DNA of 64,000 nucleotides. It comes from an uncultured Trueperaceae bacterium. GTDB taxonomy: Bacteria > Deinococcota > Deinococci > Deinococcales > Trueperaceae. Location of the stretch: contig CALMXZ010000011.1 of assembly GCA_937873495.1 (NCBI GenBank), forward strand, positions 62,001 to 126,000. The letters are read 5' to 3'. Position 1 is the stretch's first letter. Each line of letters begins with the position of its first letter. Shown here in pieces: positions 7,713 through 16,638 of the stretch. The notes beneath the pieces were generated by a model, which had not been told where the DNA came from, did no database searches, and worked only from the letters and a program-made list of their open reading frames with translations. Made by a program: the position numbers and the translations under genes.

Positions 7713-8798
7713 ATGCATCTCCGGCTGATCAGGACCCTCACCGCGACGCTGACCCTCTCCGTGGCGCTCTTCGGTGCGCTCGCCTTCGCCCAATCCGCGG
7801 ACTTCGACGTCGCGTCAGGCAAGGTCGTCACCTCCAGCCGCCCGGCCGCCGAGTCGTACCCGGACGGCGACGGGCTCAAGTTGACCGACGGCGCCTACGC
7901 CTTCTCGTGGGCCGACATGGTCGGCTTCGAGGGCACCGAGCCCGTCACCCTGACCGTCGACCTCGGCGCCGTCTACGACACCATCAGCTACGTCGCGCTC
8001 AAGGTCATGCGCTCCGACGGTTCCGCCGTCGGCCTCCCGACCGCGATCGTCTCCGTCTCGGAGGACGGCCTCCTCTGGGAAGACCTCGGTCTGGCCAACG
8101 TCGCGCTCGAGGGCGTGATCGCGAACGACACGGTCGGCACCCTCGTCTGGGCCGATGAGGCGTGGGCGGGCTACGGGCAGTTCGTCCGCGTCGAACTCCT
8201 TCCCACGAGCGGCTGGGCGATGGTCGCCGAGCTCCAGGTAGGCAACGGCTCCATCCCGGTCGACCGGTTCCCCGTCGGCTCGGTGAACGCGCCCACCACC
8301 GCCGAAGCCGTGAACGTGTCCCTCGGTAAGTCCTACTCCCTCCAGCCCGCCGCCTCCGAGGCCTACCCCGATCCCGACGGCACCAAGCTGACGGACGGCT
8401 CGTACGCCTACGCGTGGGGCGACATGGTCGGCATCGCGGACGCCACCTTCAACCCTGTCGTCGTGATCGACCTCGGCGAACACGTCGACGGCATCACGCG
8501 CGTCGCCGGTCTGTTCATGCGCTCGTTCGCCTCCGCCGTCAACCTGCCGTACAGCATCCTCGTGTCCGTGTCCGACGACGGCGAGAACTTCCAGATCGTC
8601 GGCCTCGCGGCCAAGACCGCCCCCTCCCCCGCGATGAACGAGCTGATCAACTCCGTCTACTGGCAAGACCTGCAAGAGCCCGTCGGCGGCCGCTACGTCA
8701 AGCTGCAGGTTCGGCAGCGCACCGGCTGGCTCATGCTGGCCGAGGTCGTGGTGCAGACGGGAGCAGCCGACCCGGAGGTTCAGGAAGCAGCGGAGTAG
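7713..8798 (+). CDS. Secreted protein with two discoidin (F5/8 type C)-like domains
   Basis: The start is the ATG at 7713 with AGGAGG 5 nt upstream. The 361-residue product has a signal peptide ending AFA|Q (residue ~26). Two discoidin-like jelly-roll domains follow at ~30-160 and ~205-350. They share the words KLTDGAYAFSWADMVG / KLTDGSYAYAWGDMVG, an acidic VDLG strand, a MRS segment and SVSEDG / SVSDDG. Discoidin domains bind carbohydrates at cell surfaces. As first gene of the sugar ABC operon it may capture the glycan in the periplasm or at the surface. No catalytic domain or membrane anchor is seen. Confidence 0.8.
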   Translation: MHLRLIRTLTATLTLSVALFGALAFAQSADFDVASGKVVTSSRPAAESYPDGDGLKLTDGAYAFSWADMVGFEGTEPVTLTVDLGAVYDTISYVALKVMRSDGSAVGLPTAIVSVSEDGLLWEDLGLANVALEGVIANDTVGTLVWADEAWAGYGQFVRVELLPTSGWAMVAELQVGNGSIPVDRFPVGSVNAPTTAEAVNVSLGKSYSLQPAASEAYPDPDGTKLTDGSYAYAWGDMVGIADATFNPVVVIDLGEHVDGITRVAGLFMRSFASAVNLPYSILVSVSDDGENFQIVGLAAKTAPSPAMNELINSVYWQDLQEPVGGRYVKLQVRQRTGWLMLAEVVVQTGAADPEVQEAAE

Positions 8799-10295
8799 AT
8801 GACGAAGCGCGACCAACTGCGTAACGCCGTGCTCACCGGGGCCATCGCCCTGGTGAGCACGGCGTTCGCCCAGACGGAGCCCGTCCTCTCCGGCACGTTC
8901 GTGCAGTTCAACTACCAGCTCGCCACGCTCGGCGCGGACGGCTGGCGCGCCGAACTCGCCGACATGCGGGCGGTCGGCTTCGACACGCTGATCGTGCAGT
9001 ACTCCCGCTACGGCGAAGTGAGCTACTTCCCGACGGCGACGACCGTCCCGGGCGCGCCGCCGCCGGCCTCCACGCTGCCGCCGAACGAAGCCATCGCCAC
9101 CCTCGCCTGGCAGGCCGACGCGCCGGCCCAGGCGACCCACCTGCGCATCGTCGTCGCGCCCAACAGCAAAGAGTGGACGATGATCCCCGAGGTCCGCGTG
9201 CTCGACCAGGGCCGCAACGTCGTGGCCGGCCGCGGCTACGCGCTGACACCGGCCCCGTCCGGCACCTACCTCGACCCCAACGCCGCGACGGGCGGGAAGC
9301 TGACCGACGGCAGCGCCAACTTCGCCTGGCAGGACATGGTCGGCTGGCAGCTGCCCGGCGGCGAGATCGCCGTCGACTTCGACCTCGGCGAGCCGACGGC
9401 CTTCGACCGGGTCGAGGTCCAGTTCATGCGCTCAGACGTCTCGGCCGTCGAACTGCCCGCCTCGATCGCGATATCCGTCTCCGGCGACGGCTCGCACTAC
9501 CTGAGCCTCGGCCGACCGGCCGGTTGGAACGACGCCACCACCACCGGGGCCGACATGCGGTCGTGGGACCCCATCGGCGAGCTGCTCACCGCCGCGGAGG
9601 ACGCCGGCTTCCAGGTCTGGCTCGGCCTCGCCCTCGACCCGGCGTACTGGGAAGGCAAGTTCGACCCGACCGCCTCCGCGGCCGGCAACACGGCGCTGAT
9701 GCTCCAACTCGAGGAGCTCTACGGCGCCTCGCCCGCCCTTGTCGGCTACTACCTGCCCGAGGAGATCGACGACCGGAGCTTCGTGACGCCGACCGCCCAC
9801 GAGGCGATGACGACATACCTGGCCGCCATGGCGGACGCCGCGCACACGCAGGTAGGGCGCCCCGTGATGGTGGCGCCGTACTTCGGCATGCGGCCGGACG
9901 GCGCGGCGTACGCCGCCTGGTGGGACGCCACGCTGGCCAAGGCCGAGCTGGACGTCATCGCCATGCAAGACGGCGTCGGCACGCGGCGGACGACCGCTGA
10001 GGAGGGCGTGCCCGTCTACCGGGCCCTCAAGGCCGTGACCGACGCGCGCGGCGTCGCCCTCTGGTCCGACTTGGAGGTCTTCGAGCAGACGCACGGCTGG
10101 CCGGTCGACGACCTCGCCTGGCAGGCCACGAGCGCGAAGATCGCGACGGTGCGGAACCAACTCGAGCTGGAGGCGCCGTTCGTGGCGAAGTTCGTGGCGT
10201 TCGCCTTCCCCGACCACATGAGCCCGCGCGCCGGGGGAGCGGCGGCCCGCCTCTACCAGGACTACCTCGCGTACCTGAAGGAGCTCGACCCGTGA
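8799..10295 (+). CDS. Secreted DUF4434 (glycosidase-like barrel) protein with inserted discoidin-like domain
   Basis: The ATG directly follows the stop of the preceding gene. The 498-residue product has a signal peptide (TAFA|Q, ~24). Residues ~28-70 are the first strand and helix of a TIM-barrel of the DUF4434 type (GTFVQFNYQL...GFDTLIVQYSRYG). A discoidin-like domain then interrupts at ~95-240, with KLTDGSANFAWQDMVG matching the neighbour. The barrel resumes at ~250 (LLTAAEDAGFQVWLGLAL, GYYLPEEIDD, MVAPYFGM, VIAMQDGVG, ALWSDLEVFE). DUF4434 resembles glycoside hydrolases; acidic residues at barrel strand ends (PEE, QDG, DLE) are candidates for catalysis. Activity is unproven. Confidence 0.78.
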   Translation: MTKRDQLRNAVLTGAIALVSTAFAQTEPVLSGTFVQFNYQLATLGADGWRAELADMRAVGFDTLIVQYSRYGEVSYFPTATTVPGAPPPASTLPPNEAIATLAWQADAPAQATHLRIVVAPNSKEWTMIPEVRVLDQGRNVVAGRGYALTPAPSGTYLDPNAATGGKLTDGSANFAWQDMVGWQLPGGEIAVDFDLGEPTAFDRVEVQFMRSDVSAVELPASIAISVSGDGSHYLSLGRPAGWNDATTTGADMRSWDPIGELLTAAEDAGFQVWLGLALDPAYWEGKFDPTASAAGNTALMLQLEELYGASPALVGYYLPEEIDDRSFVTPTAHEAMTTYLAAMADAAHTQVGRPVMVAPYFGMRPDGAAYAAWWDATLAKAELDVIAMQDGVGTRRTTAEEGVPVYRALKAVTDARGVALWSDLEVFEQTHGWPVDDLAWQATSAKIATVRNQLELEAPFVAKFVAFAFPDHMSPRAGGAAARLYQDYLAYLKELDP

Positions 10296-11596
10296 GGAGC
10301 GTGACCATGCCGTCCACCAGTCGCCCGACCCGTCGGCCCCGCCGAAGCCGCTTCGCCGGCGCCTGGCTCGCGTTGCTCCTCCTCGCTTCCGCGGCGTCCG
10401 CCCAGACCGAGATCACGTTCTGGCAGGCCTGGGGCGGCTCCGAGGGGCAGGCCATGCAGGCGCTCGTGGACGAGTTCAACGCCAGCCAGTCCGAGGTGAG
10501 GGTGCGTTCGTCGTTCGTGCCCATCGGCGACGGCGAGCGCATCCTCGCCTCGCTCGCCGGCGGGGCGCCCGCCGACCTCGTGACCGTCTGGGACTGGATG
10601 GTCGTGCCGCTCGGCTACGGCGGCGCGCTCGCCGACCTCACGGCCGACCTGAGCGCCGCCGGCGTTGGCCAGGACGACTACCTGCCCGGCATCTGGGAGT
10701 ACGGCACCTACCAGGGTGCGAAGTACGGCGTGCCGACCACCATCAACGTCTACGCCTTCATGTGGAACAAGGACGTCTTCGCCGCGGCCGGCCTCGACCC
10801 CGAAGCGCCCCCACGCACCATCGCGGAGCTGGACGTCCTCACCGAGCAGCTCACGACCGTCGACCCGCGCGGCAACATGCGCCGCCTGGGCTTCTACCCG
10901 AATGTGACGGCCATCTACTGCTACGCGTTCGGCGGGCAGCTCTACGACCCGACCACGCTCGAGGTCACCCTCGACCACCCAGGCAACGTGGCCGCCTTCG
11001 AGTGGCTCGCCGCCTACTACAAGAAGTACGACATCGCGAAGATCCGCCGCTTCCAGGCGGGCTGGGGCGACATGGCCAGCCCCTTCAACCCCTTCTACCG
11101 CGGGCAGATCGCTATGCAGGAGGGTGGGCAGTGGGAGGTGGCGTTCACGCGCGAGTACGCCCCAGACCTGAACTGGGGGGTCACGACCTTCCCGGCGCCG
11201 GAAGGGGGGAGGACGGACGTCACGCCGGTGCAGAGCTCCTTCTGGGTGATACCGGCCCAGGCGACGCACAAGGCCGAGGCGACGCGCTTCCTCCTGTGGT
11301 TGAGCGCGCCCGAGCAGTCGGCGCGCTTCGCAGCTGCCCTCGCCAACATCCCGCCGCGGCGCGACGCGCTGGCCATGCCCGCCTTCGCGGACACCATCAC
11401 GCCCCAGATGCAGACGTACATCGACATGCTGCTGACCGGCTACGTCTACACGCCGCCCGGCCTCCCCGTCGGCCTGTACCTGAGCGATCAGCTCAACCAG
11501 GCGCTCGCCGCCGTCCAGGACGGCACGGTGTCGGCCCGCGAGGCGCTCGAGACGGCCCAACGTAACGTGCAGCGCGAGCTGGAGAAGTACCGCTGA
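10292..11596 (+). CDS. Sugar ABC transporter substrate-binding protein (UgpB/MalE type)
   Basis: The ~434-residue protein is a family-1 extracellular solute-binding protein. After the signal peptide (ASAASA|Q) it opens with TEITFWQAWGGSEGQAMQALVDEFN, the usual first strand of oligosaccharide binders, and later has YGVPTTINVYAFMWNKDVF. There is no lipobox, so it should be free in a periplasm. The GTG at 10292 overlaps the previous stop and has AAGGAG upstream; an ATG at 10307 with GAGGAG is equally plausible. It forms an importer with the two following permeases. The ligand is inferred to be an amino-sugar glycan from NanE in the operon. Confidence 0.92.
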   Translation: MRSVTMPSTSRPTRRPRRSRFAGAWLALLLLASAASAQTEITFWQAWGGSEGQAMQALVDEFNASQSEVRVRSSFVPIGDGERILASLAGGAPADLVTVWDWMVVPLGYGGALADLTADLSAAGVGQDDYLPGIWEYGTYQGAKYGVPTTINVYAFMWNKDVFAAAGLDPEAPPRTIAELDVLTEQLTTVDPRGNMRRLGFYPNVTAIYCYAFGGQLYDPTTLEVTLDHPGNVAAFEWLAAYYKKYDIAKIRRFQAGWGDMASPFNPFYRGQIAMQEGGQWEVAFTREYAPDLNWGVTTFPAPEGGRTDVTPVQSSFWVIPAQATHKAEATRFLLWLSAPEQSARFAAALANIPPRRDALAMPAFADTITPQMQTYIDMLLTGYVYTPPGLPVGLYLSDQLNQALAAVQDGTVSAREALETAQRNVQRELEKYR

Positions 11597-11644
11597 TGAA
11601 CCCCTCCCCTGCCGGAGGCGCCGGCGCGGATCGGTCGGTCGGGC

Positions 11645-12574
11645 ATGCGTGGGAGCCGGCACCGCGCCGGACGGCCGAACGTGCTTAGGCACATGACCCG
11701 CCGGCAGCGCCGGGACCTCTGGTTGGGGCTGGCGTTCGTATCGCCGTGGCTCATCGGGTTCGTGGTCTTCACCGTCTACCCCGTGCTCGCCTCGCTCTAC
11801 TTCTCGTTCACCGACTACAACGTCGTCTCCGCGCCCAGGTGGATAGGCACGCGCAACTACACGGACTTGATCCGGGACCCGCTCTTCGGCAAGACGCTCT
11901 ACAACACGCTCTACCTGGCCGCGATCGGCATCCCGTTCTCGCTCGGCCTGAGCCTGGTCATCGCGATGCTGCTCAACAACAAGGTGCGCCTGCAGGGGCT
12001 CTTCCGCACGGTGTACTTCCTGCCGAGCGTCGTGCCGGCCGTGGCGGCCGCGCTCCTGTGGCGCTGGTTCCTCAACCCCGACTACGGCCCCGTCAACGAG
12101 TTCCTGTGGCAGCTCGGCATCAACGGCCCCGGTTGGCTCGCCGATCCGGCCTGGTCGAAGCCAGCCCTCATCCTGGCGAGCCTGTGGGGCGTCGGCGGCT
12201 CGATGGTCATCTACCTGGCCGGGCTCCAGAACGTCCCGGTGGCGCTCTACGAGGCCGCGGACCTCGACGGGGCGAGCAGGTGGCAGCGCTTCCGCTTCGT
12301 GACGCTCCCGATGCTCTCCCCCGTCATCCTCTTCAACCTCATCATGGGCATCATCACGTCGTTCCAGGCCTTCACGAACATCTACATCATGACGGGCGGC
12401 GGGCCGTCCAACTCGACGCTCGTCTACGCTCTCTACCTCTACCAGAACGCCTTCCAGTTCTTCCGGATGGGCTACGCCTCGGCCATGGCGTGGGTGCTGC
12501 TCGCGATCACTGCCGTCGCCCTCGTCGGGGTGTTCCGCACCTCCGGCTGGGTCTACTACGAGGCGCGGAGCTGA
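11645..12574 (+). CDS. Sugar ABC transporter permease (UgpA/MalF type)
   Basis: Six hydrophobic segments are visible. The EAA loop LYEAADLDGASRWQRFRFVTLPML sits in the expected place near residue 205 for docking an ATPase. The length (309, or 293 from the ATG at 11693) fits UgpA-type subunits. The first ATG lacks a clear ribosome site, so the start is uncertain. The stop overlaps the ATG of the partner permease by one base (TGATG), showing translational coupling. Confidence 0.9.
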   Translation: MRGSRHRAGRPNVLRHMTRRQRRDLWLGLAFVSPWLIGFVVFTVYPVLASLYFSFTDYNVVSAPRWIGTRNYTDLIRDPLFGKTLYNTLYLAAIGIPFSLGLSLVIAMLLNNKVRLQGLFRTVYFLPSVVPAVAAALLWRWFLNPDYGPVNEFLWQLGINGPGWLADPAWSKPALILASLWGVGGSMVIYLAGLQNVPVALYEAADLDGASRWQRFRFVTLPMLSPVILFNLIMGIITSFQAFTNIYIMTGGGPSNSTLVYALYLYQNAFQFFRMGYASAMAWVLLAITAVALVGVFRTSGWVYYEARS

Positions 12575-13404
12575 TGACGCGCCGCCGTAGCCTTTGGAGT
12601 GTAGCCATCTACGTCGTGCTCGTAGCGGGCGCGGTCTTCTTCCTCACGCCCTTCGTCTGGATGATCTCCACGTCGCTGAAGACCGATGCGCAGGTCTTCG
12701 CCATCCCGCCGGAGTGGGTGCCTGCGCCCGTGATGTGGTCGAACTACTGGCGCCTCATGACGGAGATCCCGTTCCTGCGCTACCTCGCCAACACGGTGTT
12801 CGTGACCGTTACGAGCGTCGCGTTCTACGTCGCCTCATCGGCCGTCGTGGCGTACGGCTTCTCGCGCATCAGGTGGCCGGGCCGCGAGGTCCTCTTCTAC
12901 TGCCTGCTGGCGACGATGGTCCTCCCGCCCCAGGTGACGCTCATCCCGCAGTTCGTGATGTTCCAGAAGCTCGGGTGGGTCGGCACGTTCCTGCCGCTCA
13001 TCGTGCCGGCGCTGACGGGCAGCGCCTTCGCCGTGTTCCTGCTGCGGCAGTTCTACTCCGCCATCCCGAACGACATCTCCGACTCCGCGCGGATCGACGG
13101 GGCGAGCGAGTGGCAGATCTTCGTGCGCATCGTCCTGCCGCTCGCGAAGCCCGCGCTCGCCACGGCGTCGCTGTTCATATTCATCTGGACGTGGACCGAC
13201 TTCCTGAACCCCCTCATCTATCTGACCGACGACCGCCTCTACACGCTCGCCATCGGTCTGCAGCAGCTTGCCAGCACGCGCGCCGCCGCCTGGCCGTTGC
13301 TCATGGCCGGTTCGCTCCTCATGAGCGTGCCGATCATCCTCCTGTTCTTCTTCGCTCAGAAGACGTTCATCGCGGGCGTCTCGACGGCGGCCGTGAAGGG
13401 TTGA
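12574..13404 (+). CDS. Sugar ABC transporter permease (UgpE/MalG type)
   Basis: The 276-residue inner-membrane protein begins with a hydrophobic helix (IYVVLVAGAVFFLTPFVWM) and has the MalG-type landmark SLKTDAQVF. Its EAA loop is SDSARIDGASEWQIFVRIVLPL. It completes the membrane part of the importer. No ATPase gene occurs anywhere in this operon, so a shared MsiK/UgpC-type ATPase encoded elsewhere must energise it, as is common for this importer class. The TGATG junction couples its translation to the preceding permease. Confidence 0.92.
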   Translation: MTRRRSLWSVAIYVVLVAGAVFFLTPFVWMISTSLKTDAQVFAIPPEWVPAPVMWSNYWRLMTEIPFLRYLANTVFVTVTSVAFYVASSAVVAYGFSRIRWPGREVLFYCLLATMVLPPQVTLIPQFVMFQKLGWVGTFLPLIVPALTGSAFAVFLLRQFYSAIPNDISDSARIDGASEWQIFVRIVLPLAKPALATASLFIFIWTWTDFLNPLIYLTDDRLYTLAIGLQQLASTRAAAWPLLMAGSLLMSVPIILLFFFAQKTFIAGVSTAAVKG

Positions 13405-13438
13405 CGGCCGAAGCGCCGCCGCACATGAGCCGACGCCC

Positions 13439-15115
13439 ATGAAGGGATCAACGACCATCGACTCTCTCCTGCTCATCCCCCTAGACGAGCGCCCCATCAA
13501 CGCCGCCTACCCCCGCCTCCTGACGGACGCGCTCGGTTGGGACCTGGAGTGTCCGACGGACCTGTTGGGCGGCCGCAAGACGCCGGCGGACGTGGCCGGG
13601 CTGGCCACCTGGCTGCTCGCCGCCGCCGGCGGCGCCGGCGGCGCCGGGCGACCGCTCGGCGCCGTCATCGCGCTCGACACCCTCGCCTGGGGCGGGCTGA
13701 TCCCTTCGCGCCAGTCCGGCAACGACCTCGGCGCCGCCCTGCAGCGCCTCGACGTGCTGCGGCGCGTGCGGGAGCTGGCTCCAGGCCTGCCCATCCTCGC
13801 GTTCAGCAGCATCCAGCGCGTTAGCCGCGAGGACGACGACGCGGAGGAGCCCGGCTACTACCGCTCGTATGGGCGCGCCATCTTCAGGCGCTCGGTGCTG
13901 GAGCACCGCGCCGCGGCCGCGGCGCTGACCGCCGAGGAGGAGCGCGAGCTCGCCCGCCTGCGTTCCGACCTGCCCGCCGACGTCTGGCAGGACCAGCTCG
14001 AGATCAGGCAGCGCACGCTCGCGGTCAACCTGGCCGCGCTCGACCTCGTGGCGGACGGTGTGGTCGACACGCTCGTACTCAACCAGGACGACACCGCCGA
14101 GTGGGGCCTCAACGTCATGAACCGGCACCGGCTCGAGGCGGAGGTGCGCCGCCGTGGCTTGGACGACCGCGTGCTCGTCTACCCCGGCGCAGACGAGGTC
14201 GCTCAAGCTTTGATAGCGCGCCTCGCCTCCCGGGTGCTCGGGCGCAGGGCCCGCGTGAGCGCGTTCTACGCGTCGCGTCGCGGCGCCGACGTTCGGACGG
14301 CGTACGAGGACCGGCCGCTCGGCGACCTCATCACCGTCCACCTCCGCGCCGCCGGCGCGGTGCAGGCGCCGCACGGCACGCCCGTCGACCTGTGGTTGGG
14401 CGTCAACAGCCCGTCGACGGCGCAGGGCCAGGGCGGGGTGTCGCACGCCCTGGCCTACGCGGCTGGGCACCCTGGGGCGTTGACGGATGAGGAGCTGAGC
14501 TGGCTCGCCGCCTCCGAGGCCCCCGTGGACGGGCTCGATCGGTCGCTGCCCGCCTTCCGCGATAGCCTCAAGGCGTTGCTGGACGGCTCGAGGCTGGTGA
14601 GCGTGGCCGACGTCGCCCACGTCAACGGTGCGGACGACCTGCTCATGACCGGGCTGGCCGCCGACGGCGCCCTGCCGTGGCTCGTCGGTTACGGGGGGTG
14701 GAACACGGCCGGCAACGCCCTCGGCTCCGCCGTGACGCTCGGCTGCCTCGCCGCCCTCGGCGCGAGCCGAAGCGACCTCGAACTGGCCGTCGCGGCACGG
14801 CTCATCGACGACTGGCTCTACCAGGCGCGCGTGCGCACGCGGCTCCTGTTGCAACCGGGGCTCAAGCCGCTCGGGCTGGGCGGGTTCGTGCCCGACGCGC
14901 GGCAGGGCGCCGTAGCGGCCGAGGCGCGCGTGGCGCTTGACGCGGAGCTGCGCGAGTTCGGCCTGCCGTACCGGGTCACGCGCCTCGCGTTCCCGTGGCA
15001 GCGCGTCTTCGAGATCGACTACGCCATCGAACGTGCCGGCGAGCTCGCCGGCGTCGAGGCGGGCGGCGAGCGCCGCGCCGAGGCCGGTACTGAGCGCTCG
15101 GGAGGAGCGGCGTGA
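13439..15115 (+). CDS. DUF4127 family protein
   Basis: The 558-residue protein matches the DUF4127 pattern: it opens with LLIPLDERPINAAYPRLL and has GGLIPSR, FSSIQRVSREDDD, LNQDDTAEWGLN, DEVAQALIARL and YGGWNTAGNALG. No signal peptide or membrane segment is seen, so it acts in the cytoplasm. The family has no established function. Clusters of conserved acidic and glycine residues (DERP, QDDTAEWG) suggest an enzyme. It sits between a sugar importer and NanE and overlaps the nanE GTG by 4 nt. I infer that it acts on the imported sugar, for example cleaving it to a ManNAc moiety. Confidence 0.82.
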   Translation: MKGSTTIDSLLLIPLDERPINAAYPRLLTDALGWDLECPTDLLGGRKTPADVAGLATWLLAAAGGAGGAGRPLGAVIALDTLAWGGLIPSRQSGNDLGAALQRLDVLRRVRELAPGLPILAFSSIQRVSREDDDAEEPGYYRSYGRAIFRRSVLEHRAAAAALTAEEERELARLRSDLPADVWQDQLEIRQRTLAVNLAALDLVADGVVDTLVLNQDDTAEWGLNVMNRHRLEAEVRRRGLDDRVLVYPGADEVAQALIARLASRVLGRRARVSAFYASRRGADVRTAYEDRPLGDLITVHLRAAGAVQAPHGTPVDLWLGVNSPSTAQGQGGVSHALAYAAGHPGALTDEELSWLAASEAPVDGLDRSLPAFRDSLKALLDGSRLVSVADVAHVNGADDLLMTGLAADGALPWLVGYGGWNTAGNALGSAVTLGCLAALGASRSDLELAVAARLIDDWLYQARVRTRLLLQPGLKPLGLGGFVPDARQGAVAAEARVALDAELREFGLPYRVTRLAFPWQRVFEIDYAIERAGELAGVEAGGERRAEAGTERSGGAA

Positions 15116-15837
15116 GCGCCGTGTCGGTCTCGCCGACCGGCCGTCCGCGTAAGCGCGCCGTGATCGAGGCGCTGCGCGGCGGCCTCGTCATCTCGTGCCA
15201 GGCGCCGGAAGGCTCGCCGCTGCGCCACCCGAGTCACATGGCGGCCATGGCGGAGGCGGCCGAGCTGGCGGGAGCCGTGGGAATCCGGGCGGACGGCCCG
15301 GCGTTCGTGGCGGCCATCCGGCAGCGCGTCGCCATCCCGATCATCGGCATCGACAAGCGCCCTGACATCGACCCGGTCGCCTACATCACGCCGAGCTTCG
15401 CCTCCGTCGAGGCGCTGGTCGCCGCCGGCGCCGACCTGGTCGCCGTGGACGCGACGCTGCGGCCGCGGACCGGCGAGAACGTGCCGACCGCGGCAGAACT
15501 CATCCGGCTGGTCCGCGAGGCGTTCGCCGATCTGCCGATCATGGCCGACGTGTCCAGCGTCGCGGAAGGCGTTGCCGCCGCGGCCGCCGGGGCCGACCTG
15601 GTCGCCACCACGCTCTCGGGCTACACGAACGGCGCGCCGCCGCCGAACGGTCCGGACGTAGAGCTGGTCGCCGGCTTGGTGGCGGCGCAAGACCGGCCCG
15701 TCGTGGCCGAGGGGCGCTACGGCACGCCGGAGCAGGTCAAGGCCGCGTTCGCGGTCGGGGCGCACGCGGTGGTTGTCGGCACGGCCATCACCGACACGTT
15801 CGCGCTCGCCAAGCGGTTCATCGCCGGCGTGAGGTGA
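15112..15837 (+). CDS. nanE: N-acetylmannosamine-6-phosphate 2-epimerase
   Basis: The 241-residue TIM-barrel protein has the NanE hallmarks: an initial GGLVISCQAPEGSPL strand, the lysine in IIGIDKRP, the catalytic-type acidic segment VVAEGRYGTPEQV, and a terminal phosphate-binding GAHAVVVGTAIT. It converts ManNAc-6-P to GlcNAc-6-P. The GTG start overlaps the DUF4127 stop, with GGAGGAG just upstream. With the ROK kinase it would complete the ManNAc-to-GlcNAc-6-P steps; NagA/NagB and sialate lyase genes are not in the window. Confidence 0.92.
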   Translation: MSAVSVSPTGRPRKRAVIEALRGGLVISCQAPEGSPLRHPSHMAAMAEAAELAGAVGIRADGPAFVAAIRQRVAIPIIGIDKRPDIDPVAYITPSFASVEALVAAGADLVAVDATLRPRTGENVPTAAELIRLVREAFADLPIMADVSSVAEGVAAAAAGADLVATTLSGYTNGAPPPNGPDVELVAGLVAAQDRPVVAEGRYGTPEQVKAAFAVGAHAVVVGTAITDTFALAKRFIAGVR

Positions 15838-15840
15838 CGC

Positions 15841-16638
15841 TCAGTCGGGTCGCTCCAGGCTCGCGACGGGGATGACCATCGGCGTCTCGGACACGGGGTC
15901 GACGACGATGCGCGCTTCGAGGCCGAACGTGTGCGCGAGCAGCTCGACCGTCAGGACGTCGGCCGGCGCGCCGGTGGCCACGACCGCGCCGTCCTTCATG
16001 ACGACGAGGTGGTCCGCGTAGCGTGCGGCCTGGTTGAGGTCGTGGAGCACCATCACGAGCGTGCGGCGCTCCTCGCGGTTGAGCTTGCGGCAGAGCTCGA
16101 GCACGTCCAGCTGATGGGCGATGTCTAGGTAGGTGGTCGGCTCGTCGAGGAGCATGAGGGGCGTCTCCTGCGCCAACACCAGTGCCAGCCACACGCGCTG
16201 GCGCTGACCGCCGGAGAGCTCGTCGACCTCGCGGTCAGCCAGAGCGGTGACGCGCGTCAGCCGCATCGCCGCCTGCACGGCCGCCTCGTCCTCGACCGAC
16301 CACTGCCTGAACAGCTCCTGGTGGGGGAAACGCCCCCGCGCGATCAGGTCGGCCACCGTGATGCCGAACGGCGCCGTCATGGCCTGCGGCAGCAGCCCAA
16401 GGCGCCTTGCGACCTCCTTGGTGCCGTACCGGCGGATGTCCTTGCCGTCGAGCACGACGTTGCCGCTCTTGGGCGCCAGTAGGCGCGCCAGCGCTCGCAG
16501 CAACGTGGTCTTGCCGCACGCGTTCGGGCCGATGATGACCGTGATGCGGCCCGGCGGCACGACGACGGTGACGTCGCGCGCGACCGTCGTCCCGTCGTAC
16601 GCCAGCGTCAGGCCTTGAGCGGCCAGGAGTTCGCTCAT
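15841..16638 (-). CDS. Iron-siderophore ABC transporter ATPase (FepC type)
   Basis: The 265-residue ATPase has Walker A GPNACGKTTLL, signature LSGGQRQR, Walker B PLMLLDEPT, and the LHDLNQAARYADH switch-histidine region typical of FecE/FepC proteins. It energises import through the two FecCD-type permeases encoded just upstream. Its ATG overlaps the permease stop by 4 nt. This is the last gene of the minus-strand operon that starts at 19673. Its 3' end converges on nanE with only 3 nt between, so no terminator is visible there. Confidence 0.95.
   Translation of the reverse strand: MSELLAAQGLTLAYDGTTVARDVTVVVPPGRITVIIGPNACGKTTLLRALARLLAPKSGNVVLDGKDIRRYGTKEVARRLGLLPQAMTAPFGITVADLIARGRFPHQELFRQWSVEDEAAVQAAMRLTRVTALADREVDELSGGQRQRVWLALVLAQETPLMLLDEPTTYLDIAHQLDVLELCRKLNREERRTLVMVLHDLNQAARYADHLVVMKDGAVVATGAPADVLTVELLAHTFGLEARIVVDPVSETPMVIPVASLERPD

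Noticed and set aside
11746-12573. In-frame upstream extension of the second sugar permease
   Set aside because: The extension overlaps the first permease in another frame and is Arg/Pro-rich; the real start is the ATG overlapping the stop at 12574.
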